Part shown: positions 39,145-46,505 of the stretch, one piece after another
Numbering within the stretch: the first letter of the stretch is position 1
How the letters are laid out: the number at the start of each line of letters is the position of its first letter
Assembly: GCA_019747705.1 (NCBI GenBank)
Contig: JAIEQM010000017.1
Coordinates: 1-46,505 of the forward strand
Origin: Chitinophagaceae bacterium
GTDB taxonomy: Bacteria; Bacteroidota; Bacteroidia; Chitinophagales; Chitinophagaceae
Direction: 5' to 3'
DNA: 46,505 bases
Position numbers and translations under genes: made by a program
Notes under the pieces: generated by a model
Told to the model about the DNA's origin: nothing
Database searches by the model: none
What the model saw: the letters and a program-made list of their open reading frames with translations, nothing else

Positions 39145-40392
39145 ATGGCTAGTATCAACCTCATTGAAAGCTTCCAGGAATTTAAAGATGCGGAAAACAT
39201 TGACCGCCCCACGATGATGAAAGTTCTGGAAGACGTGTTCAAAACATTGCTCCGCAAAAAATACGGAAGCGATGATAATTTTGATGTGATTGTAAACACA
39301 GAGAAAGGCGACCTTGAAATAATGCGCCGCCGCACCATTGTGGAAGACGGCCAGGTGGAAGACCCCCTTGCTCAAATTGCTTATGCCGATGCCGTAAAAA
39401 TTGAACCTGATTATGAAGTGGGTGAAGAGTTGTATGAGGATGTGGACATTCACGATTTTGGCCGCCGTGCCATCCTTGCCGCCAAGCAAACACTGGCCAG
39501 CCGCATTAACGATTTAAAGAAAAACGTACTGGTTAAAAAATATAATGACCGTATTGGTGAAATCATCAGTGCAGAAGTGTACCAGGTGTGGAAGAAAGAA
39601 GTGCTGCTGCTGGATGAAGAAGGCAATGAATTGCTACTCCCAAAAAGTGAGCAGATTCCGCAGGATTATTTTAAGAAAGGTGAAAACATCCGAGCAGTAA
39701 TTAAGAAGGTGGATATGAAAAATAATTCGCCTGTAATTATTCTTTCAAGAACCAGCCCTCTGTTTTTGGCCAAACTTCTTGAAATTGAAGTGCCTGAAAT
39801 TTTTGATGGCCTCATCGTTATCAGGAAAATTGTTCGTGAACCGGGCGAAAGAGCCAAGGTGGCTGTTGAAAGTTATGATGACCGTATTGATCCCGTGGGC
39901 GCCTGTGTGGGTATGAAAGGAAGCCGTATTCATGGTATTGTTCGTGAACTCAAGAATGAAAATATTGATGTGATCAACTTTACCAACAACATCAACCTGT
40001 TAATTCAGCGTGCACTTACACCTGCAAAAATTACCAGCATGGATGTGGATACCGAAAAGAAACATGCTGAAGTTTACCTCAAGCCCGACCAGGTTTCCCT
40101 GGCTATTGGTAAGCGGGGTGTCAACATCAAACTGGCTTGTGAATTAACCGGTTTGGAAATTGATGTGTACCGTGATACCGAAGATGAACAAAATGAATTT
40201 GATATTGACCTGGATGAATTTGCAGATGAAATTGAACCATGGATCATTGATGAACTCAAGCGTGTGGGTTGTGATACAGCCCGCAGTGTGCTGGAGCTTA
40301 CATCAGAAGAACTGGAACGCCGCACAGATCTTGAAAAAGAAACCATTACTGAAGTGCGCCGTGTGCTGAAGGAAGAATTTGAAAAAGAATAA
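39145..40392 (+). CDS. nusA: Transcription termination/antitermination factor NusA
   Basis: RNA-polymerase-binding factor of 415 residues controlling pausing, intrinsic termination and rRNA antitermination. Order of domains: N-terminal RNAP-binding domain (1-125), S1 domain (about 130-200, IGEIISAEVYQVWKKEVLLL), KH1 with VGACVGMKGSRIHGIVREL and KH2 with VSLAIGKRGVNIKLACELTG (to about 345). An acidic tail with a helical segment follows (EDEQNEFDIDLDEFADEIEPW...). It has no second acidic repeat as in E. coli, which is normal for Bacteroidota. The infB gene follows after 59 bases. Confidence 0.96.
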   Translation: MASINLIESFQEFKDAENIDRPTMMKVLEDVFKTLLRKKYGSDDNFDVIVNTEKGDLEIMRRRTIVEDGQVEDPLAQIAYADAVKIEPDYEVGEELYEDVDIHDFGRRAILAAKQTLASRINDLKKNVLVKKYNDRIGEIISAEVYQVWKKEVLLLDEEGNELLLPKSEQIPQDYFKKGENIRAVIKKVDMKNNSPVIILSRTSPLFLAKLLEIEVPEIFDGLIVIRKIVREPGERAKVAVESYDDRIDPVGACVGMKGSRIHGIVRELKNENIDVINFTNNINLLIQRALTPAKITSMDVDTEKKHAEVYLKPDQVSLAIGKRGVNIKLACELTGLEIDVYRDTEDEQNEFDIDLDEFADEIEPWIIDELKRVGCDTARSVLELTSEELERRTDLEKETITEVRRVLKEEFEKE

Positions 40393-40451
40393 GTTTTATC
40401 CGTATTGCTGTAAGAACAAACACAAACAAAAGATAATTTTAAAAGAACTGA

Positions 40452-43271
40452 ATGAGTGACAGTAACACACCACGTTTAATGGCTGCCGCCAAGGAATTTA
40501 ATATCGGTAAAGAAACCCTTATTGATTTTTTGGCCGGCAAAGGATTTAATAAAGATGATCTGAAGCCCGCCTCCAAGCTTACAGATGAGATGTACCGTGC
40601 CCTCCAGGCAGAGTTCTCATCAGATAAAGCAGCAAAGGCAAAAAGCGACCAGATTGAAATCCCCAAAGGAGGCCTGGCAGATAAAAAGAAAAAAGAGGAA
40701 GAAGAAGTTCTCTTTAAAAAAGAAGTAAAGAAAGCCGCTCCCAAAGAAGAACCCGCTCCCGTTATTGAAACACCTGCACCACCACCGGTGGTTGAAGCAA
40801 AAGAAGAAGAGGCTCCGGCTGAGGTGGAAATTGTGAAAGTTGAAGCTCCTGAAATTGAAGGGCCCAAAATTGTTACCAAGATTGATCTTGATAAAATTGA
40901 TAACTCAACAAGGCCGAAGAAGGTTGAAAAGAAAAAAGAAGAAGTAAAAGAAACAAAGCCAAAAGAAACAAAAGAGCTTAAGCCGAAAGTTGAAGAGAAG
41001 CCTGTTGAAATTCCAGACGTTGAAGAACAGCAGGAAGATATTGTAATTGAAAATATTAAAGCCGAAGTACTGGAAGGCCCGAAAATTTTGGGTAAGATTG
41101 AATTACCGGTAAACCCTGATACAAGACCCAAACCTTCTGTTGATAAAGAAAAACGCAAACGCAAGCGTATCCCCATTGATAAAAAAGGAACCCCCGCTAT
41201 AGAAGATGACCGTAACCGTCCGCAACGCCAGGATGGAAACCGTGGCGGTGGTAACAGAAGCGGGCAACAGGGTGGCGGCAACAGGGGTGGTCAGCAAAGT
41301 GGCGGTAACAGACCCGGTGCAAACCGTACTGGTAACAGAAGGGAAGATAAAGTAATTGATGAAAAAGAAATCCAGGAAAAGCTCCGGGAAACACAGGCCA
41401 AGCTGGCAGGTGCCGGCGGCCGTGGTAAGAGTTTAAAAGCCAAATACCGCAAGATCAAACGTGAAGAAGCATCTGATCATACCAGTGGTGAAGAAACAAC
41501 CAATGTACTGCAGGTAACTGAATTTGTAAGCGCAAGCGAGCTGGCAAGTTTGATGGATGTGAGTGCAACTGAAGTAGTGGCCAAATGTTTTGGATTGGGG
41601 TTGATGGTATCCATCAACCAGCGGCTGGATGCAGAAGTAATTGAACTGGTGGCCGGTGAATTTGGCTATGAAGTGCAGTTTATTGATATGGAGAAGCAGG
41701 CAGAAATGGAAGAGGAAATTGAAGAAGATGATGAAGATGAATTGCAATCCCGTGCACCCATTGTTACCATCATGGGTCACGTAGATCATGGTAAAACTTC
41801 TTTGCTGGATTATATCAGAAGTGCTAATGTGGTTTCAGGTGAAGCGGGTGGTATTACACAGCATATTGGTGCGTATGAAGTAAAAACAGAGAGTGGTAAA
41901 AAGATTACGTTTCTTGACACACCGGGTCACGAAGCGTTTACCGCCATGCGTGCACGTGGCGCCAAGGTTACTGATATTGCAGTAATTGTTGTGGCGGCTG
42001 ATGATGCGGTGATGCCTCAAACAAAAGAAGCCATCAGTCACGCACAGGCAGCAGGTGTGCCCATGATCTTTGCCGTAAACAAGATTGATAAAGATGGCGC
42101 CAATCCGCAAAAAATTTATGAGCAGCTTTCACAAATGAATATCCTGGTGGAAGAGTGGGGCGGTAAATTCCAGAGCCAGGAGCTCTCCGCCAAAAAAGGA
42201 TTGAACATAGATAAGCTTCTTGAAAAAATATTGCTGGAAGCAGAGCTGCTGGATCTGAAAGCAAATCCTGACCGTGAAGCAAGTGGTTCTGTAATTGAAG
42301 CTTCGCTGGATAAGGGCCGTGGTTACGTAGCCACCATCCTTGTTCAAAACGGAACATTGCACCAGGGCGATTTGATTGTATCCGGTCAGCATTTCGGAAG
42401 AATCAAAGCCATGTTTAATGAACGCAACCAGCGTGTGGAAGAGGCAGGCCCATCCACCCCCGTTCAGATACTTGGTTTAAATGGTGCGCCGCAGGCAGGT
42501 GAAAAATTCAAGATGTATGAAGATGAAGCTGAAGCAAAAGAAATTGCTTACCGCCGTGCACAAATTCTGCGGGAACAGGGCATCAGAACCAAAAAGCATA
42601 TCACGCTTGATGAAATTGGACGCCGCTTGGCATTGGGTAACTTTAAAGAACTCAACCTCATTATCAAAGGTGATGTGGATGGTTCAGTAGAAGCCTTAAC
42701 CGATTCATTGCAGAAACTTTCCACGCCTGAAATTGCAGTGAATGTGGTACACCGTGCAGTAGGCGCTATTTCTGAGGCCGATGTTACACTGGCAAGTGCC
42801 TCTGATGCAATTTTGATTGGTTTTAACGTTCGCCCGTCTTCTCAGGCAGCAAGGCTGGCTGAAAATGAAGGGGTGCAAATCAAAAACTACTCCATCATCT
42901 ATAACGCTATTGAAGAAGTGAAGAGTGCCATGGAAGGGTTACTGGAGCCGCAGATACAGGAGAAAGAAGTGGCTACTGTTGAAATACGTGAAGTGTACAA
43001 GTTTGATAAAGCTACCGTTGCCGGATGTTTTGTTACAGAAGGTAAGATTAAGCGTGATGCCAAGATCCGTCTCTTCCGTGATGGTGTACTTGTATATCCA
43101 CGCCAGGAAGGCGCTTTTGCTGAGCTTGGAAGTTTGAAACGCTTTAAAGATGATGCAAAAGAAGTAATCAACAATATGGAGTGCGGTTTAACCATTAAGA
43201 ACTTCAGCGATATCAATGTGGGTGATACCATTGTTGCATTTGAGCAGGAAGAAGTGAAACGCACGCTTTAA
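40452..43271 (+). CDS. infB: Translation initiation factor IF-2
   Basis: GTPase that brings initiator tRNA to the 30S subunit and joins the subunits. The 939-residue protein has an IF2_N helix bundle (1-55), then a very long acidic/basic low-complexity linker. That linker includes Pro/Glu/Lys-rich and a Gly/Asn/Arg-rich part (about 255-300, repeated GGNR units). The G domain has G1 GHVDHGKT (442-449), G3 DTPGHEAF near 490 and G4 NKID near 543. Domains II, III and IV follow, ending in the tRNA-binding C-terminal barrel. Length is typical for Bacteroidota IF-2, longer than in E. coli because of the linker. It ends the operon. Confidence 0.97.
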   Translation: MSDSNTPRLMAAAKEFNIGKETLIDFLAGKGFNKDDLKPASKLTDEMYRALQAEFSSDKAAKAKSDQIEIPKGGLADKKKKEEEEVLFKKEVKKAAPKEEPAPVIETPAPPPVVEAKEEEAPAEVEIVKVEAPEIEGPKIVTKIDLDKIDNSTRPKKVEKKKEEVKETKPKETKELKPKVEEKPVEIPDVEEQQEDIVIENIKAEVLEGPKILGKIELPVNPDTRPKPSVDKEKRKRKRIPIDKKGTPAIEDDRNRPQRQDGNRGGGNRSGQQGGGNRGGQQSGGNRPGANRTGNRREDKVIDEKEIQEKLRETQAKLAGAGGRGKSLKAKYRKIKREEASDHTSGEETTNVLQVTEFVSASELASLMDVSATEVVAKCFGLGLMVSINQRLDAEVIELVAGEFGYEVQFIDMEKQAEMEEEIEEDDEDELQSRAPIVTIMGHVDHGKTSLLDYIRSANVVSGEAGGITQHIGAYEVKTESGKKITFLDTPGHEAFTAMRARGAKVTDIAVIVVAADDAVMPQTKEAISHAQAAGVPMIFAVNKIDKDGANPQKIYEQLSQMNILVEEWGGKFQSQELSAKKGLNIDKLLEKILLEAELLDLKANPDREASGSVIEASLDKGRGYVATILVQNGTLHQGDLIVSGQHFGRIKAMFNERNQRVEEAGPSTPVQILGLNGAPQAGEKFKMYEDEAEAKEIAYRRAQILREQGIRTKKHITLDEIGRRLALGNFKELNLIIKGDVDGSVEALTDSLQKLSTPEIAVNVVHRAVGAISEADVTLASASDAILIGFNVRPSSQAARLAENEGVQIKNYSIIYNAIEEVKSAMEGLLEPQIQEKEVATVEIREVYKFDKATVAGCFVTEGKIKRDAKIRLFRDGVLVYPRQEGAFAELGSLKRFKDDAKEVINNMECGLTIKNFSDINVGDTIVAFEQEEVKRTL

Positions 43272-43296
43272 CATCAATAAAAACATTCGTTAAATC

Positions 43297-43336
43297 AGGG
43301 ATGGCGATGCTGAAAAAGCCGTCATCTCTTTTATTT
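43297..43336 (+). terminator. Weak terminator after infB
   Basis: GGGATG and CATCTC pair (with G-U), with GC-rich bases inside the loop, followed by TTTTATTTTTG. It lies just before the PpiC gene, whose ATG is at 43345, so read-through may occur. Confidence 0.45.
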
Positions 43337-43344
43337 TTGAACTT

Positions 43345-44700
43345 ATGCAAACGAAACTCAAATGCTTTTTCACTGCAATCGTATTATTTACGGCTGCCAT
43401 TGCAACAGCACAGCCAAAGAAAATTGTTGCAGATATGATTATAGGGCGTGTGGGCGACCGCATTGTTTTAAAATCAGATATTGACAACCAGATTGCAGAT
43501 GCCAAACGCCAGGAAATGGATCTGCCGCCCGATGCACACTGCCATTTAATGCAGCAACTCATCATTAATAAAATGCTGGCTTTACAATCAGAAAAAGATT
43601 CATTACCGGTGAGTGATGATGAAGTGGATGCTGATATTGATAACCGTATCCGCTATTTTATTTCCCAGTACGGATCACGTGAAGCTATTGAGCAAATTAC
43701 AGGTAAAACCATTTACCAGTTTCGTGAAGAAATGCGTGGCCCTATTAAAGAAGGCAAGCAGGCAGCAGCCATGCGCAATAAAATTGTGGAGAACATCAAA
43801 ATTACACCTACAGAAGTAAAAGCCTATTATGATCGTATTCCCAAAGACAGTTTGCGCTTTTATGAAACAGAGCTGGAGCTGGGTGAAATTGTAATTTATC
43901 CCAAAGCGGGCCGTGAAATGGAAGAATATGCGCAGGATGAACTGAAAGAATACAAACGCATGGTGGAAGCAGGGGAAAAAAAATTTGAAACACTGGCTTC
44001 GCTTTACACTGATGACCCCGGCAGCAAGCAAACTGGTGGTATGTATGTGTTAAACCGCAGTGATAAACAATGGGACCCTTCGTTCTTTAACACTGCTATG
44101 AGTTTGAAAGAAGGACAGGTGTCCCGTGTAATTAAATCAAAATTTGGTTACCATATTATTCAGTGTGTAAGCCGTAATGGTGATGAAGTAACTGTGCGTC
44201 ATATTTTAAAAGTACCCCGCATAACAGATGCGGATATTAATGCAGCTATTTTTAAACTGGATACGGTTCGTACAAAACTCGTTGCCGGCACACTCAAGTT
44301 TGGCGAAGCAGTAAGCAAGTATTCTGATGAAGATCAATCCAAATTTACCGGCGGCCGTAAAATGAGTGCAGAAGGATCTTCTATTGTAACCATTGATCAG
44401 CTGGAAAAAGATATTATTCCTTTACTGGATTCATTGAAAGTGGGCGACTATTCAAAACCTATTGCTTTTACTGATGAAAGAGGTAAAAAAGGGGTACGAA
44501 TGATTTACCTTATTTCCAAAACAGCCCCTCACCGTGAAAATTTAAAAGATGATTACAGCAAAGTGGCGGCAAGGGCCCTGGAAGAAAAGAAAGAAAAGGA
44601 ACTGGAAAAATGGTTTATGAAAAAAGCATCAACCTTTTTTGTGCAATTGAATGATGAATATAATGCCTGCCCCAGTATTAAAATGCTGCTTCTGCTGTAA
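43345..44700 (+). CDS. SurA/PpiC-like periplasmic peptidyl-prolyl isomerase
   Basis: Periplasmic chaperone for outer-membrane proteins, 451 residues. A signal peptide (MQTKLKCFFTAIVLFTAAIATAQ) is followed by a SurA N-terminal helical domain (residues 25-170, VGDRIVLKSDIDNQIADAKRQ). There are then two parvulin domains. The first (about 172-280) contains LELGEIVIYPKAG, GGMYVLNRSD and SKFGYHIIQC. The second (about 282-395) begins VRHILKVPRITDADI and contains GGRKMSAEGSSIV. A C-terminal helix with many Lys/Glu follows. Both HILKV-type segments and G-Y-H-I-I are parvulin hallmarks. It lies 73 bases after infB with only a weak terminator between. It fits the supply of barrel proteins in this genome. 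Confidence 0.93.
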   Translation: MQTKLKCFFTAIVLFTAAIATAQPKKIVADMIIGRVGDRIVLKSDIDNQIADAKRQEMDLPPDAHCHLMQQLIINKMLALQSEKDSLPVSDDEVDADIDNRIRYFISQYGSREAIEQITGKTIYQFREEMRGPIKEGKQAAAMRNKIVENIKITPTEVKAYYDRIPKDSLRFYETELELGEIVIYPKAGREMEEYAQDELKEYKRMVEAGEKKFETLASLYTDDPGSKQTGGMYVLNRSDKQWDPSFFNTAMSLKEGQVSRVIKSKFGYHIIQCVSRNGDEVTVRHILKVPRITDADINAAIFKLDTVRTKLVAGTLKFGEAVSKYSDEDQSKFTGGRKMSAEGSSIVTIDQLEKDIIPLLDSLKVGDYSKPIAFTDERGKKGVRMIYLISKTAPHRENLKDDYSKVAARALEEKKEKELEKWFMKKASTFFVQLNDEYNACPSIKMLLLL

Positions 44701-44710
44701 ACAAATAGTT

Positions 44711-44748
44711 AATTTAAACCCCGTTCTGAAAACGGCGGGGTTTAAATT
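44711..44748. terminator. Bidirectional terminator after the SurA-like gene
   Basis: AATTTAAACCCCG (44711-44723) and CGGGGTTTAAATT (44736-44748) are perfect 13-bp arms. The right arm overlaps the -33 box (TTTG at 44747) of the following marR promoter. Confidence 0.85.
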
Positions 44749-44778
44749 TGGAAAATTATATGTACATACATACATTTG
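44747..44778 (+). promoter_or_regulatory. Promoter of the marR-pirin cluster
   Basis: TTTG (44747-44750), 20 bases, then TACATTTG (44771-44778). It ends four bases before the GTG start at 44783, so the transcript is probably leaderless. Confidence 0.65.
44758..44776. promoter_or_regulatory. Candidate MarR operator 1 (TATGTACATACATACAT)
   Basis: Lies in the spacer and -7 box of the marR promoter, so binding would block transcription. It shares the run TGTACATACAT with operator 2 at 45256-45273 before the pirin gene. Confidence 0.55.
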
Positions 44779-44782
44779 TGTT

Positions 44783-45241
44783 GTGAAATTAGAAGAAGCC
44801 ATCAAAAGCGTGAATTTCAGAAATCAAACCCATAAAGCAGGGCTGAATATTTTATATACTGCCTGGTGGTTAAAAACAACTATGAGCCGGGAGCTTAAAA
44901 ATTTCGGGCTCACTCATGAACAGTACAATGTGCTGCGTATCCTTAAAGGCAAGAACCCGGAAGAAATGTGTGTAAAAGATATTGCCGGCAGGATGATTGA
45001 AAAGAGTTCTAATGTGCCGAGAATTATTGACAGGCTGGTATTAAAAAAACTCGTGAAACGATCTACTGATCTGGAAGACAAACGCCATACGCTAATGAGT
45101 TTAACCCCGGCAGGAGTAAATATACTCGAACTGAGTACTGCCAAAATCAATAAACTGTTTGATGAGCTCATTCCGATGGATGATGCTTCGGCTTCAAAAC
45201 TTAATACCCTTCTCGAAAAAGTGAGGGAAAAAGAACCATAA
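44783..45241 (+). CDS. MarR-family regulator next to pirin
   Basis: Winged-helix repressor of 153 residues starting at GTG (44783), which gives the typical opening KLEEAIKSVNFRNQTHKAGLN. The 44651 frame would overlap the SurA-like gene and the terminator, so I reject it. The DNA-binding core reads LTHEQYNVLRILKGKN, then VKDIAGRMIEKSSNVPRIIDRL with the wing LEDKRHTLMSLTPAG. Helices at both ends form the dimer. Two similar operator-like sites, one over its own promoter and one before the pirin gene 53 bases downstream, suggest it represses both. The signal may be oxidative or electrophile stress, as for other MarR-pirin pairs, but this is inference. Confidence 0.88.
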   Translation: MKLEEAIKSVNFRNQTHKAGLNILYTAWWLKTTMSRELKNFGLTHEQYNVLRILKGKNPEEMCVKDIAGRMIEKSSNVPRIIDRLVLKKLVKRSTDLEDKRHTLMSLTPAGVNILELSTAKINKLFDELIPMDDASASKLNTLLEKVREKEP

Positions 45242-45255
45242 TTTTTTTGAACAAA

Positions 45256-45273
45256 TACATGTACATACATGTA
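45256..45273. promoter_or_regulatory. Candidate MarR operator 2 (TACATGTA-CA-TACATGTA)
   Basis: Two copies of the palindrome TACATGTA separated by CA, between the marR stop and the pirin start. It is closely related to operator 1. Only a weak promoter (TTTG at 45246, TAATATAA at 45272) is seen around it. Confidence 0.6.
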
Positions 45274-45294
45274 ATATAAAACAAAGGATATAGT

Positions 45295-46002
45295 ATGAAA
45301 ACCGTTTTACACAAAGCAGCAACAAGGGGCCACGCCAACCATGGATGGCTCAACAGTTACCACACATTCAGTTTTGCCGGTTACTATGATGCCAGCCGTG
45401 TACACTTTGGTGTATTACGTGTGCTTAATGATGATACCGTTGCACCGGGTATGGGCTTTGGCGCTCATCCGCATGATAATATGGAAATCATTTCCATACC
45501 ATTAAGCGGCGATTTGAAACACCGTGACAGTATGGGCAATGAGACCATTATCAAACAAGGGGATATACAGGTAATGAGCGCCGGTACCGGAATTTCGCAC
45601 AGTGAAATGAATGCCAACCGGGATAAGGAAGTAAAGTTTCTCCAAATATGGATTATCCCCAATCAAAAAAATGTGCAGCCACGTTATGATCAGATCAAAA
45701 TGGATGAAAGTAAAATGAAAAACAATTTTTTGCAGGTGTTGAGCCCATCTAAAAATGATGAAGGTGTTTGGATTCACCAGGATGCCTGGTTCAGTATGGG
45801 GCAATTAGATAAAGATGCAACCGTTACCCATCAACTCAAAAATGCAAACAATGGCGTTTATGCGTTTTTACTTGAAGGCGCTGTATCCGTTAATGGTGAA
45901 GCCATTGAAAAAAGAGACGGACTTGCTATTACTGAAACCGGTGAATTAAAAGTAACAGCATCCGCAGATTCAAAACTGCTGTTAATGGAAGTTCCCGTGT
46001 AA
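45295..46002 (+). CDS. Pirin-family cupin protein (YhaK-like)
   Basis: Two-cupin metalloprotein of 235 residues; some relatives act as quercetin 2,3-dioxygenases. The N-terminal cupin carries the metal site: HPHDNMEIISIPLSGDLKHRDS (metal His and Glu within residues 60-85, about HPH...ME...H) and GTGISHSEMN about 20 residues later. The second half is a degenerate cupin without clear ligands. The length fits the YhaK-type pirins. Directly upstream is the MarR gene with an operator-like palindrome. Expression probably follows that regulator. The next small membrane-protein gene starts 32 bases after its stop and is likely co-transcribed. Confidence 0.9.
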   Translation: MKTVLHKAATRGHANHGWLNSYHTFSFAGYYDASRVHFGVLRVLNDDTVAPGMGFGAHPHDNMEIISIPLSGDLKHRDSMGNETIIKQGDIQVMSAGTGISHSEMNANRDKEVKFLQIWIIPNQKNVQPRYDQIKMDESKMKNNFLQVLSPSKNDEGVWIHQDAWFSMGQLDKDATVTHQLKNANNGVYAFLLEGAVSVNGEAIEKRDGLAITETGELKVTASADSKLLLMEVPV

Positions 46003-46034
46003 CCAATTATACAATCAAACCCAAACAATCAGAT

Positions 46035-46436
46035 ATGAAAATTCAATTTACCAGTGTATTAAAAGCAGCGCTTGCCAGCGGGGCAATAGCTGCAGTTCTA
46101 AATCTTATTTATTTATTTGCTTACAAAGCAGCAACAGGTATTAATGCCCCGGTAATAAATACCGGTTCTGTTACAGGCGCATCAATTGTTCCGTTATTGG
46201 TTGCCGGCGTTGTTTTCTTTTTCCTTGCAGGCAAACTAAAAAATGGGAAAACAATTTATACTGTAATGGCTATAGTGCTTGGTTTACTGAGCCTTGGCGG
46301 TTCATTCCAGTCACAATTACCGGATGGTTCAGCAGCGCCCGGCGGTTTTGCACTGCTCACAGCGCCTATGCATTTAATTGCAGCAGCGGCCGCAGCATTT
46401 GGTATTCCTTATTTCACCAATACATTTTCTAAATAG
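46035..46436 (+). CDS. Small four-helix membrane protein (DUF6069-like)
   Basis: A 133-residue protein with four hydrophobic stretches (residues about 8-30, 47-66, 74-95 and 103-126) separated by short loops. It is rich in Ala and Gly (ALASGAIAAVL, LIAAAAAAFGIP) and has no catalytic motif. The pattern of four helices with an Asn/Gly first loop (GINAPVINTGS) resembles the DUF6069 group of integral membrane proteins. Its position after pirin suggests it belongs to the MarR-controlled unit. Function is unknown. Confidence 0.7.
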   Translation: MKIQFTSVLKAALASGAIAAVLNLIYLFAYKAATGINAPVINTGSVTGASIVPLLVAGVVFFFLAGKLKNGKTIYTVMAIVLGLLSLGGSFQSQLPDGSAAPGGFALLTAPMHLIAAAAAAFGIPYFTNTFSK

Positions 46437-46464
46437 GGCTTGCTCAAAAACGCTAACTGCTTGT

Positions 46465-46505
46465 TATCTTTGATATTATACAACCAAAGCCAAGATCAGA
46501 TGCAA
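46465..46505 (+). promoter_or_regulatory. Promoter and possible start of the next gene at the right edge
   Basis: TATCTTTG (46465-46472) is a perfect -7 element after a weak -33 (CTTG at 46439-46442). An ATG at 46500 would be the start codon of a gene running out of the window. Only two codons are visible. Confidence 0.35.

Noticed and set aside
40439..41281. A 280-residue minus-strand frame opposite infB, rich in Ser, Thr and Phe
   Set aside because: It is the antisense shadow of the low-complexity IF-2 linker; its composition follows from the GAA/AAA codons on the coding strand.
44651..45241. Longer start for the second MarR gene at 44651
   Set aside because: It would overlap the end of the SurA-like gene and read through a 13-bp terminator. 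The GTG at 44783 gives the family's usual N-terminus and follows the promoter.
1..46505. CRISPR arrays, prophage, transposase genes, rRNA, integron or conjugation genes
   Set aside because: I looked for regularly spaced direct repeats, phage structural genes, recombinases and rRNA sequence and saw none. The only mobile signs are the small inverted-repeat element, the dispersed repeats and the restriction cassette.

Overview
The window looks like chromosomal DNA of a Bacteroidota bacterium, most likely a member of the Chitinophagaceae or a close relative. The evidence is: many promoters of the Bacteroidota type (TTTG, about 19 bases, then TAnnTTTG), almost no Shine-Dalgarno sequences, typical Bacteroidota families (DUF4834, DUF1015 beside serC, a small divergent S26 peptidase, abundant outer-membrane beta-barrels) and a rimP-nusA-infB operon. 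Assignment below phylum is inference. No stretch above 300 bases lacks a gene.

Left end (1-3.6 kb): a compact, AT-rich defence cassette on the minus strand with three overlapping genes: a Vsr mismatch endonuclease, a Dcm/EcoRII-like cytosine-C5 methyltransferase and an MvaI/BcnI-type restriction enzyme. The likely target is CCWGG. On its promoter side lies a gene remnant with no ATG, so the cassette probably arrived by insertion. A GH46 chitosanase-like protein follows.

4.5-21.9 kb: housekeeping and envelope genes. These are a divergent signal peptidase/MarR pair, acyl-CoA dehydrogenase, a periplasmic amidase, a P-type Ca2+-ATPase, an RRM RNA-binding protein with a structured leader, an AhpD-like protein, the beta subunit of a 2-oxoacid:ferredoxin oxidoreductase without its alpha subunit, FabH, a secreted RidA-like protein, three unknown secreted or membrane proteins, a YegS/DAGK lipid kinase and a membrane-anchored patatin. 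A 122-bp inverted-repeat element flanked by 10-bp direct repeats sits between fabH and ridA.

22-29.3 kb (minus strand): long-chain acyl-CoA ligase, a TPR protein, DUF1015 and serC, a zinc phospholipase C-like secreted protein and a DUF502 membrane protein. 29.4-36.4 kb: a complete TetR-controlled RND efflux operon (regulator, TolC, lipoprotein fusion protein, 1192-residue pump).

36.5-46.5 kb: an outer-membrane barrel, tRNA-Met(CAT), a HAD phosphatase, DUF4834, then rimP-nusA-infB behind a terminator-like leader hairpin, a two-parvulin-domain SurA/PpiC chaperone, and a MarR-pirin-membrane protein cluster with two related TACATGTA-type operator candidates.

I found no CRISPR array, prophage, transposase or rRNA. 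The observations most worth following are the mixed-chemistry CCWGG cassette with a cysteine-free Vsr, the probable MITE, the repeat pair found upstream of two start codons, the rimP-nusA-infB attenuator, and the MarR/pirin operators.
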